A stretch of 64,000 bases of DNA. It comes from Nostoc sp. CENA543 (lineage in GTDB: Bacteria > Cyanobacteriota > Cyanobacteriia > Cyanobacteriales > Nostocaceae). Each line of letters begins with the position of its first letter. The stretch's first letter is position 1. The DNA is taken from the NCBI RefSeq assembly GCF_002896875.1, contig NZ_CP023278.1:3954501-4018500 (forward strand), read 5' to 3'. Under the pieces are notes generated by a model. The model was not told the DNA's origin. It saw only the letters and a list, made by a program, of their open reading frames with translations, and ran no database searches. Positions 17,347 to 26,608 of the stretch are shown in pieces. The translations under genes were made by a program, and so were the position numbers.

Positions 17347-18174
17347 ATGCAGAATTTTGTTGCTATTCACGGTGTCAATAAGGAATATCCTGCGCCCAAT
17401 GGTGAAAAAAATATTATTCTCAAAGATATTTACTTAGAAATTCAGCAAGGAGATTTTATTTCTCTGATTGGTCATTCTGGTTGTGGTAAGTCTACTTTAC
17501 TAAATATCATTGCAGGGATGGAAAGGGCTTCTAGTGGTTATGTGGAAGTAGATGGTACACGGGTGAAAAAACCAGGTGCAGAACGCATGATGGTGTTCCA
17601 AAATTATTCGCTCTTACCTTGGTTGAGTGCTTGGGATAATGTAGCTTTAGCGGTTGATAAAGTATTATCTCATAAACCAAAAGTAGAACGCGATCGCATT
17701 GTTTCTAGTCACTTAGAAATGGTCGGTTTAAAAGATGCAGCCCGCAAAAAACCAGGACAACTTTCGGGGGGAATGAAACAACGAGTCGCCCTCGCCCGTG
17801 CTTTAGCTATTAAACCAAAACTATTACTGTTAGATGAACCTTTCGGGGCTTTGGATGCACTCACCCGCAAATCTTTACAAGCAGAATTGATGCAGATTTG
17901 TAATCAGGCTCATATCACAACCATTATGGTGACTCATGATGTGGATGAAGCACTGTTGCTTTCTGATCGTGTGGTGATGTTAACTAATGGCCCTGCTGCT
18001 CATATTGGTCAAATCGTCGATATCCCCTTTGGTCGTTCTCGCATTCCTTCGGAAATTGTAGATCATCCCCTCTATCATGAACTGCGCCACGAATTGCTCG
18101 ATTTCTTACATCATCAGCAGCAAATTCAATATCAAGAAGTTGAAAAAATACCCAGTTTGAAATCTGTAGCTTGA
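17347..18174 (+). CDS. ABC transporter ATP-binding protein, NrtD/CmpD/SsuB family
   Basis: A 275-residue ATPase. Walker A is GHSGCGKST, the Q-loop region is [11 protein letters not shown], the signature is [15 protein letters not shown], Walker B is [12 protein letters not shown], and the H-loop is [12 protein letters not shown]. The ending ([20 protein letters not shown]) is typical of NrtD/CmpD rather than SsuB. It would drive the permease encoded just upstream. ACTAGGAG lies seven bases before the ATG. Unlike the nitrate and bicarbonate operons, there is no second ATPase fused to a binding domain (NrtC/CmpC). Confidence 0.93.
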   Translation: MQNFVAIHGVNKEYPAPNGEKNIILKDIYLEIQQGDFISLIGHSGCGKSTLLNIIAGMERASSGYVEVDGTRVKKPGAERMMVFQNYSLLPWLSAWDNVALAVDKVLSHKPKVERDRIVSSHLEMVGLKDAARKKPGQLSGGMKQRVALARALAIKPKLLLLDEPFGALDALTRKSLQAELMQICNQAHITTIMVTHDVDEALLLSDRVVMLTNGPAAHIGQIVDIPFGRSRIPSEIVDHPLYHELRHELLDFLHHQQQIQYQEVEKIPSLKSVA

Positions 18175-18270
18175 AGCAGACTAAAAAAGGCAAAAAGTAA
18201 AAGGTAAAAAGTAAAAATCAACTTTTACCTTTCTTTTCTAGTACCTATATTTTTAATTAATTGTTGAGAT

Positions 18271-19557
18271 ATGACAAAATTTACTAGAAGGAATTTTATA
18301 GCAGCTAGTAGTGCAGCATTTTTATCTACAACTTTGACACATCGCTCTACTACTGTTCCGTCTCCTACAAGTTTGTATGCGGCTAATGGTGATACACCAG
18401 AAGTCACGGGCGCGAAACTTGGCTTTGTCCCTGTGACTAGTTGTTGTCCTTTAATTGTGGCTAAAGCCAAGGGCTTTTTTGCTAAACATGGAATGCCTAA
18501 TGTAGAGGTTTTAAGACAACCATCTTGGGCAATTATCCGCGACAAACTGATGTTAGGTTCAGGTAATGAAGGATTAGACGGAGCGCATTTGCTGTTTCCA
18601 ATGGTGCATTTAATGGCTACTGGGGAAATTAGCTATGGACGCAAAATTCCAATGTACATTTTGGCGCGGATGAATGTTAACGGGCAGGGAATTTCTGTTA
18701 CTAATGCTTATAAAGATCTAAAACTTGGGCTAGATAGTTCTCCCCTCAAATCAATATTTGCTAAAAAAAGTTTGAGTGGGGAAAATGTGCGTTGTGCAGT
18801 ACCTTATCGCCGGGTAACTGGTGACTTTTTTATGCGCTGGTGGTTAGCGCATGGCGGTATCGACCCAGATAGAGATGTATCGTTGATTGTAGTTCCACCA
18901 CCGCAGATGGTAGCTAATATGCGGGGTGGTTCAATGGAAGCTTTTTGTGTGGTAGATCCTTGGCATCATCGTTTAATTAAAAAAGGCATTGGTTATTCTA
19001 CCGTCACTAGTGGCGAGTTATGGAATAATCATCCAGAAAAAGCCTTTGGTGTGCGTGCAGAATTTGTAGATAAATATCCTAAAGCCGCAAAAGCTTTATT
19101 GGCGGCGGTTTTAGAGGCGCAGATGTGGTGCGATCGCCCCGAAAATAAACCAGAATTATTTGAGATTTTATCACAACGCCAATGGATTGGTATCCCTAGC
19201 GAATTGTTGCGCGATCGCCTCATGGGTAAGTTTGACTACGGTAACGGCCGTATAGTCGAAAATAGCCCTCATATGATTAAATTCTGGCGGGAGAATGCCT
19301 CCTATCCATATAAAAGTCATGATTTGTGGTTTTTTATCGAAGATATGCGCTGGGGTAATCGTCCCCAGGATTTTGACCCCCAACCCGTTATCAATGCAGT
19401 CAATCGGGAAGATTTATGGCGAGAAGCTGCTACACTCATCGGACAAGCAAAAGCTATCCCCCCCAGCACCTCACGCGGTGTCGAAAAATTCTTTAACGGT
19501 TTAGAATTCGATCCTCAAAATCCCCAAGCCTACCTCAATGCTCCTAAAATCCAGTAG
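18271..19557 (+). CDS. Substrate-binding protein of the NrtA/CmpA family
   Basis: A 428-residue protein with a twin-arginine-type signal (TRRNFIAASSAAFLS). The mature part begins like NrtA/CmpA: LGFVPVTSCCPLIVAKAKGF, then QPSWAIIRDKLMLGSGNEG and DGAHLLFPM. The middle reads PWHHRLIKKGIGYSTVTSGE, and the hinge GVRAEFVDKYPKAAKAL is also typical. In this family nitrate and bicarbonate binders differ at a few pocket residues; I cannot assign the ligand safely without a structure-based alignment. It follows the ATPase gene by 96 bases in the same direction. The order permease, ATPase, binding protein reverses the usual nrtA-first order. Confidence 0.9.
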   Translation: MTKFTRRNFIAASSAAFLSTTLTHRSTTVPSPTSLYAANGDTPEVTGAKLGFVPVTSCCPLIVAKAKGFFAKHGMPNVEVLRQPSWAIIRDKLMLGSGNEGLDGAHLLFPMVHLMATGEISYGRKIPMYILARMNVNGQGISVTNAYKDLKLGLDSSPLKSIFAKKSLSGENVRCAVPYRRVTGDFFMRWWLAHGGIDPDRDVSLIVVPPPQMVANMRGGSMEAFCVVDPWHHRLIKKGIGYSTVTSGELWNNHPEKAFGVRAEFVDKYPKAAKALLAAVLEAQMWCDRPENKPELFEILSQRQWIGIPSELLRDRLMGKFDYGNGRIVENSPHMIKFWRENASYPYKSHDLWFFIEDMRWGNRPQDFDPQPVINAVNREDLWREAATLIGQAKAIPPSTSRGVEKFFNGLEFDPQNPQAYLNAPKIQ

Positions 19558-19600
19558 TTTGAGGTAAAGTTAATTGTCAAACTTCATTTCCTCAATTCCT

Positions 19601-19930
19601 ATGAACACCAGCACACCCATAGGTAAAAATAGTGAACCTCAACTGCTTCATGAAATTAAGGAAACGCACACTCAAGAACTCCAGCAGATTGCCTTCTTGT
19701 TAGCTCAAATGACAAATGTGTCAGAAGAAACAGTGAGGCCTCATCTTGATGCCATGTTATTGCAGTTGGTGAAGTCTAAAGTTGAACGTCCATTTTATGA
19801 AACCGCTACCCCTGATGAATGGGTGAAAGCATTTAAAGAATGGGCTTCTAGCCACAGAAAAGATACTCCATTACTTGACGACTATGCCGTAAGCCGGGCA
19901 GGAATCTATGAAGAGGATGAAGAGATTTAG
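19601..19930 (+). CDS. Probable antitoxin partner of a PIN-domain toxin
   Basis: About 109 residues from ATG 19601; an in-frame TTG nine codons earlier is less likely. It is acidic and mostly helical (HEIKETHTQELQQIAFLLAQ), ending in DYAVSRAGIYEEDEEI. I do not recognise its DNA-binding type. The stop codon overlaps the GTG start of the PIN-domain gene by one base, the tight coupling usual for antitoxin-toxin pairs. The acidic C-terminus could mask the toxin active site; this is inference. Confidence 0.65.
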   Translation: MNTSTPIGKNSEPQLLHEIKETHTQELQQIAFLLAQMTNVSEETVRPHLDAMLLQLVKSKVERPFYETATPDEWVKAFKEWASSHRKDTPLLDDYAVSRAGIYEEDEEI

Positions 19931-20376
19931 TGGCTTACCTTGTAGATACTAATTTGTTACTGAGAAGCGTTGAGCCACATCACCCCATGTATGGAGATAC
20001 TGTAAATGCAATCTCTACCTTAGCAGTTGCAGGAATTGGGCTTTTTGTCGCATCACAAAACTTAGTTGAGTTCTGGCGAAGTGCTACCCGTCCAGTAGAC
20101 AGAAACGGGTTAGGCTTCACTGTAGCAGAAGCAGAAGCAGAGCTACAACGGTTAGAAACGCTCTTTCCGGTACTGCCTGATGTACCAGAGATTTATCCTG
20201 AATGGAGACGAATCGTTTTACAGTACAGGGTAATGGGTGTAAATGTCCACGATGCCCGTCTTGTTGCAGTCATGCGTGTTCATGGGCTGACTCATATCCT
20301 GACTTTTAATACTGGGGACTTTACTCGATACTCTGGTGAGATTACTTCTATACACCCAGCAACCGTTACACCTTAA
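19930..20376 (+). CDS. PIN-domain ribonuclease, VapC-like toxin
   Basis: A 148-residue protein starting at GTG 19930, which shares its first base with the last base of the upstream stop. The PIN fold shows the acidic residues expected for Mg2+ binding: Asp in AYLVDTNLLLRS, Glu in NLVEFWRSATRP, Asp in VNVHDARLVAVM, and a fourth in LTFNTGDFTRY. VapC-type enzymes cut tRNA or rRNA and are neutralised by a partner. It forms a two-gene module with 19601-19930. Confidence 0.85.
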   Translation: MAYLVDTNLLLRSVEPHHPMYGDTVNAISTLAVAGIGLFVASQNLVEFWRSATRPVDRNGLGFTVAEAEAELQRLETLFPVLPDVPEIYPEWRRIVLQYRVMGVNVHDARLVAVMRVHGLTHILTFNTGDFTRYSGEITSIHPATVTP

Positions 20377-20516
20377 GCAAAAGCGATCGCTGTTTGAAGT
20401 ATACAAGCCTCATGAAATGTGGCTTGAGTGTCGTTCTTGGCATTTTCCTAGTCAACAGTAGCTAAATACACCAATATCCGCTATATTCCCCTTGGTAGCT
20501 ATTGGTGAGGATGTTT

Positions 20517-22151
20517 ATGGGAAGAGGCGGAAAAAATCTCAGCCTGATTGCTGGTTGCTTGAGCGCGCTGACTCTGAGCCAATTTTTTGGGTTAAACACC
20601 TCTGCACAGGCAGCTGATACAGTGGTGGTGCGTTATGGTTTATTTGCAGAATCTGTTCCCCTAGCGGATTTACAAACCGCCGCTACAACTGGGGAATTTC
20701 CTCGCAGTCTAGACTGGTTAACCAAACGATTATCACAAGAGCAACGTCGTTCTCTGTTGGGGACGCTGAAAATGAGAGTACCTCTGAATGTGGTGACTCT
20801 CAGTAGATTACTCAATACCCAAATTGGTACAACTATTCTCAATGACATCTCTACAGCCTTAGCACGCAAAGATAAAGCAGGTGCAAATGCTTTGAGAGCA
20901 GCTTTAGTTCTCGGTGCAAATTCTCCCCAAGGCTTATCTGTGCTGAGTTTTATTGCAGCTTATCCAAGTCAGCGTTTGGAAATTAATTTACCCCAAGCTG
21001 TGACTGTCATGGGCAGTTTGAATAATGATTTTTGGCGTACCCAACAATTAATGCTTTCTCTGTCTCCCCAACTTGCGCCTCAAGCTTCCCAAATTAATTT
21101 ACCCTTTGACCCCAGCCAACCAGGTAAGGCGAATGTACAGGTTGAGAACTGGAATTTAAATGATCAAAAACGCGATCGCAAAATCCCTGTCGATATTTAC
21201 TGGTCAACTGCTGCTGAGTCCAATAAACCACTAATTGTATTTACTCATGGTTTGGGGTCAGTTCGCACAGAGTTACGTTATTTAGCAGAACATCTCGCCT
21301 CTCACGGTTATATAGTGGCAGCTATAGAACATCCTGGTAGTAATCAAACTCATGTTGATTTAGCTCTTAAAGGTAAAACCAGAATTGTTGAACCCCAAGA
21401 GTTTTTAGACCGTCCCCAAGATATTAGTTTTGTTTTAGATGAGTTCACCAAGTACAATCAAACGGCAAAAACTCCTCTCGCTGGCAGAATAGCCACCGAT
21501 AATGTCATGGTTGTGGGTTATTCTTTTGGTGGCGCGACAGCTCTCGCACTAGCGGGTGGTGAATTCCAAATAGCCGGACTCAAACAAACTTGTCGGAATC
21601 AATTAGCGAGTTTGAGTGTTGGGACAACTATTCAATGTATTGCCCAAGAACTACCAGAAAACAGTTACCAACTGCGGGATAATCGAGTTAAACAAGTTAT
21701 GGCTTTGAGTCCCACAACTTCACGAATTTTTGGTGACACGGGTTTAACTAAAGTCCAAGTCCCGACATTAATTTTGGCGAGTTCCGCAGATAAAAGTACA
21801 CCAGCTTTAACAGAACAAGTTATAGGATTTAGCAAGATTTCTGCTCCTAAATGGTTAGCAGGTGTGATTGGTGGTACTCATTTAAGTGTCAAAGACCCCA
21901 GCACCACTTTAGACCAAGCGGATCAACCCAATACAGCTTTAAGCGGTGGCGAAATTGTCGGTGAACAAGCTGCTGATGTGCGAAAATTTGTCAAGGCGAT
22001 CGCTTTAGCAATGGCAGCACAACTCACCTCAGAAGCTGATAATTATCAGGTTTTCTTGACTCCAGATTATGCTCAGGCTGCTTCTACCCCAGTCTTCCCT
22101 TTTCGGATAGTCCGAGATATTCCTCCCGGATTAATTTCAATGGAGAAATAA
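20517..22151 (+). CDS. Secreted alpha/beta hydrolase with N-terminal DUF1400
   Basis: About 544 residues from ATG 20517, preferred because GTGAGG lies six bases upstream; ATG 20511 and an earlier TTG overlap that site. A signal peptide (LSLIAGCLSALTLSQFFGL, cut near AQA) leads to a DUF1400 domain (about 40-170). An alpha/beta-hydrolase domain follows with IVFTHGLGSVRTELRYLAEH, VAAIEHPGS, the nucleophile elbow VVGYSFGGATA, and a late GGTHLSVKDP that may hold the catalytic His. The combination resembles cyanobacterial proteins related to PAF-acetylhydrolase-type lipases. The substrate is unknown; it probably acts in the periplasm. Confidence 0.88.
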   Translation: MGRGGKNLSLIAGCLSALTLSQFFGLNTSAQAADTVVVRYGLFAESVPLADLQTAATTGEFPRSLDWLTKRLSQEQRRSLLGTLKMRVPLNVVTLSRLLNTQIGTTILNDISTALARKDKAGANALRAALVLGANSPQGLSVLSFIAAYPSQRLEINLPQAVTVMGSLNNDFWRTQQLMLSLSPQLAPQASQINLPFDPSQPGKANVQVENWNLNDQKRDRKIPVDIYWSTAAESNKPLIVFTHGLGSVRTELRYLAEHLASHGYIVAAIEHPGSNQTHVDLALKGKTRIVEPQEFLDRPQDISFVLDEFTKYNQTAKTPLAGRIATDNVMVVGYSFGGATALALAGGEFQIAGLKQTCRNQLASLSVGTTIQCIAQELPENSYQLRDNRVKQVMALSPTTSRIFGDTGLTKVQVPTLILASSADKSTPALTEQVIGFSKISAPKWLAGVIGGTHLSVKDPSTTLDQADQPNTALSGGEIVGEQAADVRKFVKAIALAMAAQLTSEADNYQVFLTPDYAQAASTPVFPFRIVRDIPPGLISMEK

Positions 22152-22210
22152 AAATATATGGGGAAAATTTGATTTTAATTTTTCCCTATTCTCAAAATTA
22201 AAGTCTTAAT

Positions 22211-22606
22211 TTACACCAAGTGCCTCATCTTTGCCGCAGCTAGAGGTGATAAGGTCAGCAAAAATAGACCAATTGGTAACAGACCACCCTGAAGCAAGTT
22301 GTAGTCAGAGAAAATTCTTTCCCAAGAATAAGCCAACACAACCTTTCCTAGAAATAACTCAAATCCCACTGTCAGGATTAACCAAAGCAATCCAACAGCC
22401 AATAGTTGCATCACATCATTGATACCAAGCCATTTAATGGAGATAAAAGCGATCGCTAAAATCATGAGCGACCCTGTAAACACAGTGATTTGTCTTGCCG
22501 TAAAGTCACCAACCCAAGGCTCAAGTAAAAACTTCCGTGCTGTACCGTGCAGAATTTCGGCGAATATAATCACCACCCACAACACTAAACCTTTGAAGAA
22601 TGCCAT
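22211..22606 (-). CDS. Conserved small membrane protein (four TM helices)
   Basis: A 131-residue very hydrophobic protein. Four helices are visible: GLVLWVVIIFAEILHG, ITVFTGSLMILAIAFISI, LLAVGLLWLILTVGFELFLG and LPIGLFLLTLSPLAA. Short charged loops include the motif RKFLLEPWVGDFTARQ. I recall similar hypothetical proteins in bacteria but no assigned function. It converges with the hydrolase gene, 59 bases away. Confidence 0.75.
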   Translation of the reverse strand: MAFFKGLVLWVVIIFAEILHGTARKFLLEPWVGDFTARQITVFTGSLMILAIAFISIKWLGINDVMQLLAVGLLWLILTVGFELFLGKVVLAYSWERIFSDYNLLQGGLLPIGLFLLTLSPLAAAKMRHLV

Positions 22607-22701
22607 ATAGAAATAATACTTATAATAAAAACTTATAATATATATTTACTTTTCTGTGTCAACTATTGTTGACTAAATCGTTACAAATTTGTTACATTTA
22701 T

Positions 22702-22893
22702 TTATATAAAGCAATAAGCTGATCTAACCAACCAAACACTAAACCTCACTGAATTGCTCATCACGGTTAAACAGTGAGAGACAAAGGGCTGAGTAGAAAG
22801 GGTTATCAACTCACTCTTCATCACTACTAGTAACGTTTTTTGTTTAGTTAGCTCGTAAAAGCTGAATTCGGTATCGGTATCTTCCATTGACAT
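22702..22893 (-). CDS. Small ORF with a good ribosome binding site, function unknown
   Basis: A 63-codon frame on the minus strand whose ATG (22891-22893) is preceded by AGGAGA at seven bases. The N-terminus is acidic (MSMEDTDTEFSFYEL) and the rest mixed, with four Ser-rich hydrophobic stretches. It starts about 50 bases beyond the stop of the GGDEF gene on the same strand. I see no family match, and the C-terminal half looks less protein-like, so a shorter peptide or a non-coding transcript are alternatives. Confidence 0.35.
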   Translation of the reverse strand: MSMEDTDTEFSFYELTKQKTLLVVMKSELITLSTQPFVSHCLTVMSNSVRFSVWLVRSAYCFI

Positions 22894-22911
22894 TTGGACT
22901 TCTCCTAATCA

Positions 22912-22937
22912 CCTCAGTAAAATTACTGGGGTTTTTT
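22912..22937 (+). terminator. Plus-strand terminator without an obvious plus-strand gene
   Basis: CCTCAGTAA and TTACTGGGG (22912-22931) form a 9-bp stem with a 2-base spacer (one G-U pair), followed by TTTTTT. Both annotated neighbours read on the minus strand, so it may end a plus-strand small RNA. Confidence 0.5.
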
Positions 22938-22944
22938 ATTAATT

Positions 22945-23799
22945 TCATATAGCAGGATGTTTTGATAACTCATGCTGCAATAGGTTTTTACCTTTCTTTT
23001 TTGCCATGTACATTAAATTATCTGCTTGCTCTAGAATCTCGTTCACTGATTGCGGTGGATGATAAAAAGTAATTGCACCGATGCTGACGGTGACTGATAG
23101 GCCTTCTTGCTGCATAGACATGACAAGCATTGTTTTTAACCTATGCAACACTACTTCTGATGCTTCATAATCAGTGCGTGGTAATAAAATCGCAAATTCA
23201 TCGCCGCCAATTCTCGCAATCACATCACTTTTACGCAAAGTCACTGTAGCTTGATTAGCTACTAATTGTAATAAGCGATCGCCAGCCGTATGTCCATACT
23301 GATCATTGATTTTTTTAAAGTCATCTATATCAAAATAAGCCAACGTTAGAGGTTCTTTATATCGGACAGATTTTACAATTTCATTATTGACTATTTCCAT
23401 AAAGAATCTTCGATTATTCAATCCAGTCAAATTGTCTTTTTGTGCCAATTCCTCCAATGATTTCAAATTATTTTTAAATTCCAATAATAAAAAATTAGTA
23501 AATAATAAAAACACTAGCATTGTCATTGCATTCCAATAATGGTTATAAGGATTTAAATGGTATTTATTCTTCATTTGGTTCAGGATGAGATTAATGAGGT
23601 CACTAGCCAATATGATAAATAAGCCTATGTACTTATCAGTACACCATGTAGAAATCCCAACAGGTATTAAATATAAAAACGACACAGAAATCTCTGTAGA
23701 CACTAAGTAGTCAATTACACTAATAACTACTAGCATTAACATACTGATGAGAATCGAGGTAAATTTAGGTTGATTTTCTAGCTGTTTTAGTAAATACAT
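22945..23799 (-). CDS. Membrane-bound diguanylate cyclase (GGDEF)
   Basis: A 284-residue protein. The first 120 residues hold about four or five membrane helices (ILISMLMLVVISVIDYLV, VSFLYLIPVGISTW, IGLFIILASDLINLI, MTMLVFLLFTNFLLLEF), a possible sensor domain of no named type. The GGDEF domain (about 125-280) has DNLTGLNNRRFF, DIDDFKKINDQYGHTAGD and an intact active site ARIGGDEFAILLP. RKSD stands five residues before GGDEF, the RxxD inhibitory site for product feedback. It should make c-di-GMP. The N-terminal LISMLMLVVIS region is close to the start and no Shine-Dalgarno is strong. Confidence 0.9.
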   Translation of the reverse strand: MYLLKQLENQPKFTSILISMLMLVVISVIDYLVSTEISVSFLYLIPVGISTWCTDKYIGLFIILASDLINLILNQMKNKYHLNPYNHYWNAMTMLVFLLFTNFLLLEFKNNLKSLEELAQKDNLTGLNNRRFFMEIVNNEIVKSVRYKEPLTLAYFDIDDFKKINDQYGHTAGDRLLQLVANQATVTLRKSDVIARIGGDEFAILLPRTDYEASEVVLHRLKTMLVMSMQQEGLSVTVSIGAITFYHPPQSVNEILEQADNLMYMAKKKGKNLLQHELSKHPAI

Positions 23800-24733
23800 A
23801 TTTTCCTAGCTTCATAGCCGTTTTAGCTACTATTTATACTTTGTTCAAGTCATGGTTAAGTAATAAATTTATGGCTATCGGTAAAATTTTAAATCAGAGT
23901 CATAGCAAAATTTCCTATACAAATAAAACTTTGTCAGTAAGTTAAGTGAATACATACTATTAATTTCTCCATATAAAGAAATTATTTCGTCCTAGTTAGC
24001 GGAAGAGACTGATGAAACTTGATGTCTCCCATAAAATTAGGTGTTGAGTTTTGCAAAATAACTGGCTCACAAAAATCACTGACAAAACAGTATTTTCTTG
24101 TAAATTCAAGGATAGAAAATGATGGTTTGTTAAAAACCATACATTGAATTTATGTATTTACCCTTTACTAGAATCTTTTTTATATCTCTTACCCAAAGTT
24201 TTAAAGCCTTAATGAAAATGTAGTCTGAGGTAAATTCTCAGTGATAAGTTATGAATATTAATAATGAGAAATATACCAATAGTAATTTTCGGTAGAAATA
24301 AATTCAAGACTTATGATTGTATCGATCTCATAGCTGATGTTTGCACAACATTATTTATAGTTTTTAACTGCCTATTTCAGTGAATAATTTCAGTAATCAG
24401 AGCAGATGATTATCTTAGTGTCACCTAACTTTTAGATGCAGCAAATCTTTAAATTTTAAAAATATAAATTTTACAATAATTCCTTTACTACATCTGGAAA
24501 TGATAATTCTGTTCTTGTAGTATTTATATAGATGTATTGTAAGTAACTGGATCAATCAAATAATCATACTCTTAGGAAAAGCAATGAATATCTCAATCTT
24601 GCTCATGATTGTTCTCTTGTTTTAAGTTTGTCCTGATCAGTGCAAAATAATAGTGAAGCCATTATTTATCACTCTGTTAATACGCAAGTCCTAGAAGCGT
24701 TGCACAAAAGTTAAGAGTTTTACACATAAATAT
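23800..24733. other. 934-bp AT-rich intergenic region between two c-di-GMP genes
   Basis: This separates the divergent GGDEF and REC-GGDEF-EAL genes. It holds a small hairpin, ATGGTTT/AAACCAT, near 24121-24139. A 13-codon hydrophobic frame (ATG at 24583, AGGA upstream) is too short to claim. I see no other structure. Confidence 0.45.
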
Positions 24734-26590
24734 ATGCAAACAGAGCCAGCAGCACTGATTTTAATTGTGGATGAGGATCTAGACAATTTAGGAGTTTTGT
24801 CCACTTTATTAACAGACTCAGGATTTCGAGTTGCAACAGCTAATAGTGGACAAGATGCTTGGCAAAAACTAAGTCAAATTACGCCTGACTTAATTTTGAC
24901 AGCAGGGATGATGTCTGGAGCGGATGGCTTTGAACTTTGTCATCGCATTAAAACTAATTCAATATTACATAAAATTCCAGTTATATTAATGATTGCTAGA
25001 AATGAAAATCAAAATAGACTAGCACAATTAAATTTAGAATCAGTTGACTATATCACCAAACCATTTTTACCAATAGAAGTTTTAATTCGTATCCGGTTGA
25101 ACCTGCGACTTCTGACTTTAACCCGTTCTCTTACTGAAAGTAATACTCAACTCCAACAAGAAATCATTGCTCGCCAAACAGTAGAAGCCGAGTTATATCA
25201 ACTTAATCAAGATTTAGAGCAGAAGGTAATTGAGCGGACTCAAGCACTGACATTGGTACTGAATGAAGTACAACTAAGAGAAGAAAAACTCACTTATGAA
25301 GCTTTTCATGATTCATTAACAGGCTTATTTAATCGTGCTTGGCTAATGCAGTATTTATCGGAAATCTTTGCGAAACAGCAGCCGCAAATAGGACACGCAA
25401 TTTTATTTTTAGACCTAGACCATTTTAAGAGTGTTAATGACCATTTAGGACATATAGTAGGTGATAAATTATTACAACAAGTTGCTAAAAGATTGAATAA
25501 CTGTATTACAGTTGCACATAAAATTGTGCGCTTGAGTGGTGATGAGTTTTTAATTTTCCTGAACAACCAAGATGGAATTCACGTAGTTGAAACAATTGCT
25601 AGTGCTATCCTCCAAGAATTACATACACCTTTTGAGATTGACAAGTATCAAATTTCTATCGGTGCAAGTATTGGTATTTTACCTTCTACACTTAATTATC
25701 AGCAGCCAACAGATATCCTTAGAGATGCCGATGCTGCAATGTATCAAGCTAAACGTGCTGGTAAAGGTTGCTATATAGTTTTTACCAACGAAATGCAATT
25801 GCAAACCTTAAAGCGTATTCAACTAGAAAGTGAACTCCGCCAAAGTATAGAAAAAAACGAGTTTTGCCTTTACTATCAACCTATACTGTGTTTATCTTCT
25901 CAAAAAATAGTCGGTTTAGAAGCATTAATTCAATGGCAACACCCGCAAAGAGGAATAATTTCCCCAGATAAATTTATTAAAATTGCCGAAGAAAGTGGAA
26001 TAGTCCCTTCTCTAGATTTACTAGCATTGAAGTTAGCTTGTCAACAACTACATCAGTGGCAACAAAAATTTAAATGTGCTGAATCCTTAGTAATTCATAT
26101 TAATATAGCTGCCGCCCAATTACAGCACTTAGACTTAGTAGAAAAAATTCAACAAATTCTAGGAGAATATCATATATCCCCTTCGGCTATTAGATTGGAA
26201 GTAACAGAAAATGCTTTGATCAAAGGTTCTCACACTGTTACTCAAGTTATGGACAAAATTCATAATCTAGGAGTTAAACTCTGCATAGATGACTTTGGCA
26301 CTGGATATTCTTGTTTTAGCCAATTGTACACATTTCCAGTTGATACTCTCAAAATAGATCGTTCATTTACCAAAAATGTCAATGTTAGTGTGGAGTCTGC
26401 GGCAGTAGTCCAGACTCTAATTAATTTTGCTAATTCTTTAGGGATTACCGTAGTAGCTGAAGGAATTGAAACTCAAATCCAATTAGAAGATTTACAGAAA
26501 TTTGGTTGCGAATTTGGACAGGGTTACTTATTCTCCCATCCTTTGCCGATCGCAGAAATCACCAATTTTTTACAATTACAAGATGGGTGA
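24734..26590 (+). CDS. REC-GGDEF-EAL c-di-GMP protein with degenerate receiver
   Basis: A 618-residue soluble protein. The receiver (1-125) keeps VDEDLD and the Lys in YITKPFLP, but Ala57 stands where the phospho-acceptor Asp is expected (LILTAGMMSGADGFE, normally LILLDVMMPGxDGFE). A coiled coil (about 130-185) links to the GGDEF domain, whose active site reads RLSGDEFLIF (Ser for the first Gly). The EAL domain (about 370-610) has LEALIQWQHP (Gln for the usual Arg), the full DDFGTGYSCFSQL and LKIDRSF, and VAEGIET. Most phosphodiesterase residues are present, so c-di-GMP breakdown is the likelier activity and synthesis is doubtful. It converges with the chemosensory operon, 18 bases from the cheA-like stop. 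Confidence 0.9.
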   Translation: MQTEPAALILIVDEDLDNLGVLSTLLTDSGFRVATANSGQDAWQKLSQITPDLILTAGMMSGADGFELCHRIKTNSILHKIPVILMIARNENQNRLAQLNLESVDYITKPFLPIEVLIRIRLNLRLLTLTRSLTESNTQLQQEIIARQTVEAELYQLNQDLEQKVIERTQALTLVLNEVQLREEKLTYEAFHDSLTGLFNRAWLMQYLSEIFAKQQPQIGHAILFLDLDHFKSVNDHLGHIVGDKLLQQVAKRLNNCITVAHKIVRLSGDEFLIFLNNQDGIHVVETIASAILQELHTPFEIDKYQISIGASIGILPSTLNYQQPTDILRDADAAMYQAKRAGKGCYIVFTNEMQLQTLKRIQLESELRQSIEKNEFCLYYQPILCLSSQKIVGLEALIQWQHPQRGIISPDKFIKIAEESGIVPSLDLLALKLACQQLHQWQQKFKCAESLVIHINIAAAQLQHLDLVEKIQQILGEYHISPSAIRLEVTENALIKGSHTVTQVMDKIHNLGVKLCIDDFGTGYSCFSQLYTFPVDTLKIDRSFTKNVNVSVESAAVVQTLINFANSLGITVVAEGIETQIQLEDLQKFGCEFGQGYLFSHPLPIAEITNFLQLQDG

Positions 26591-26608
26591 TTTTGGAGAT
26601 TGATTCAG

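Noticed and set aside
24583-24624. 13-codon hydrophobic frame with AGGA upstream
   Set aside because: Too short to separate from chance; no conserved small-membrane-peptide motif.
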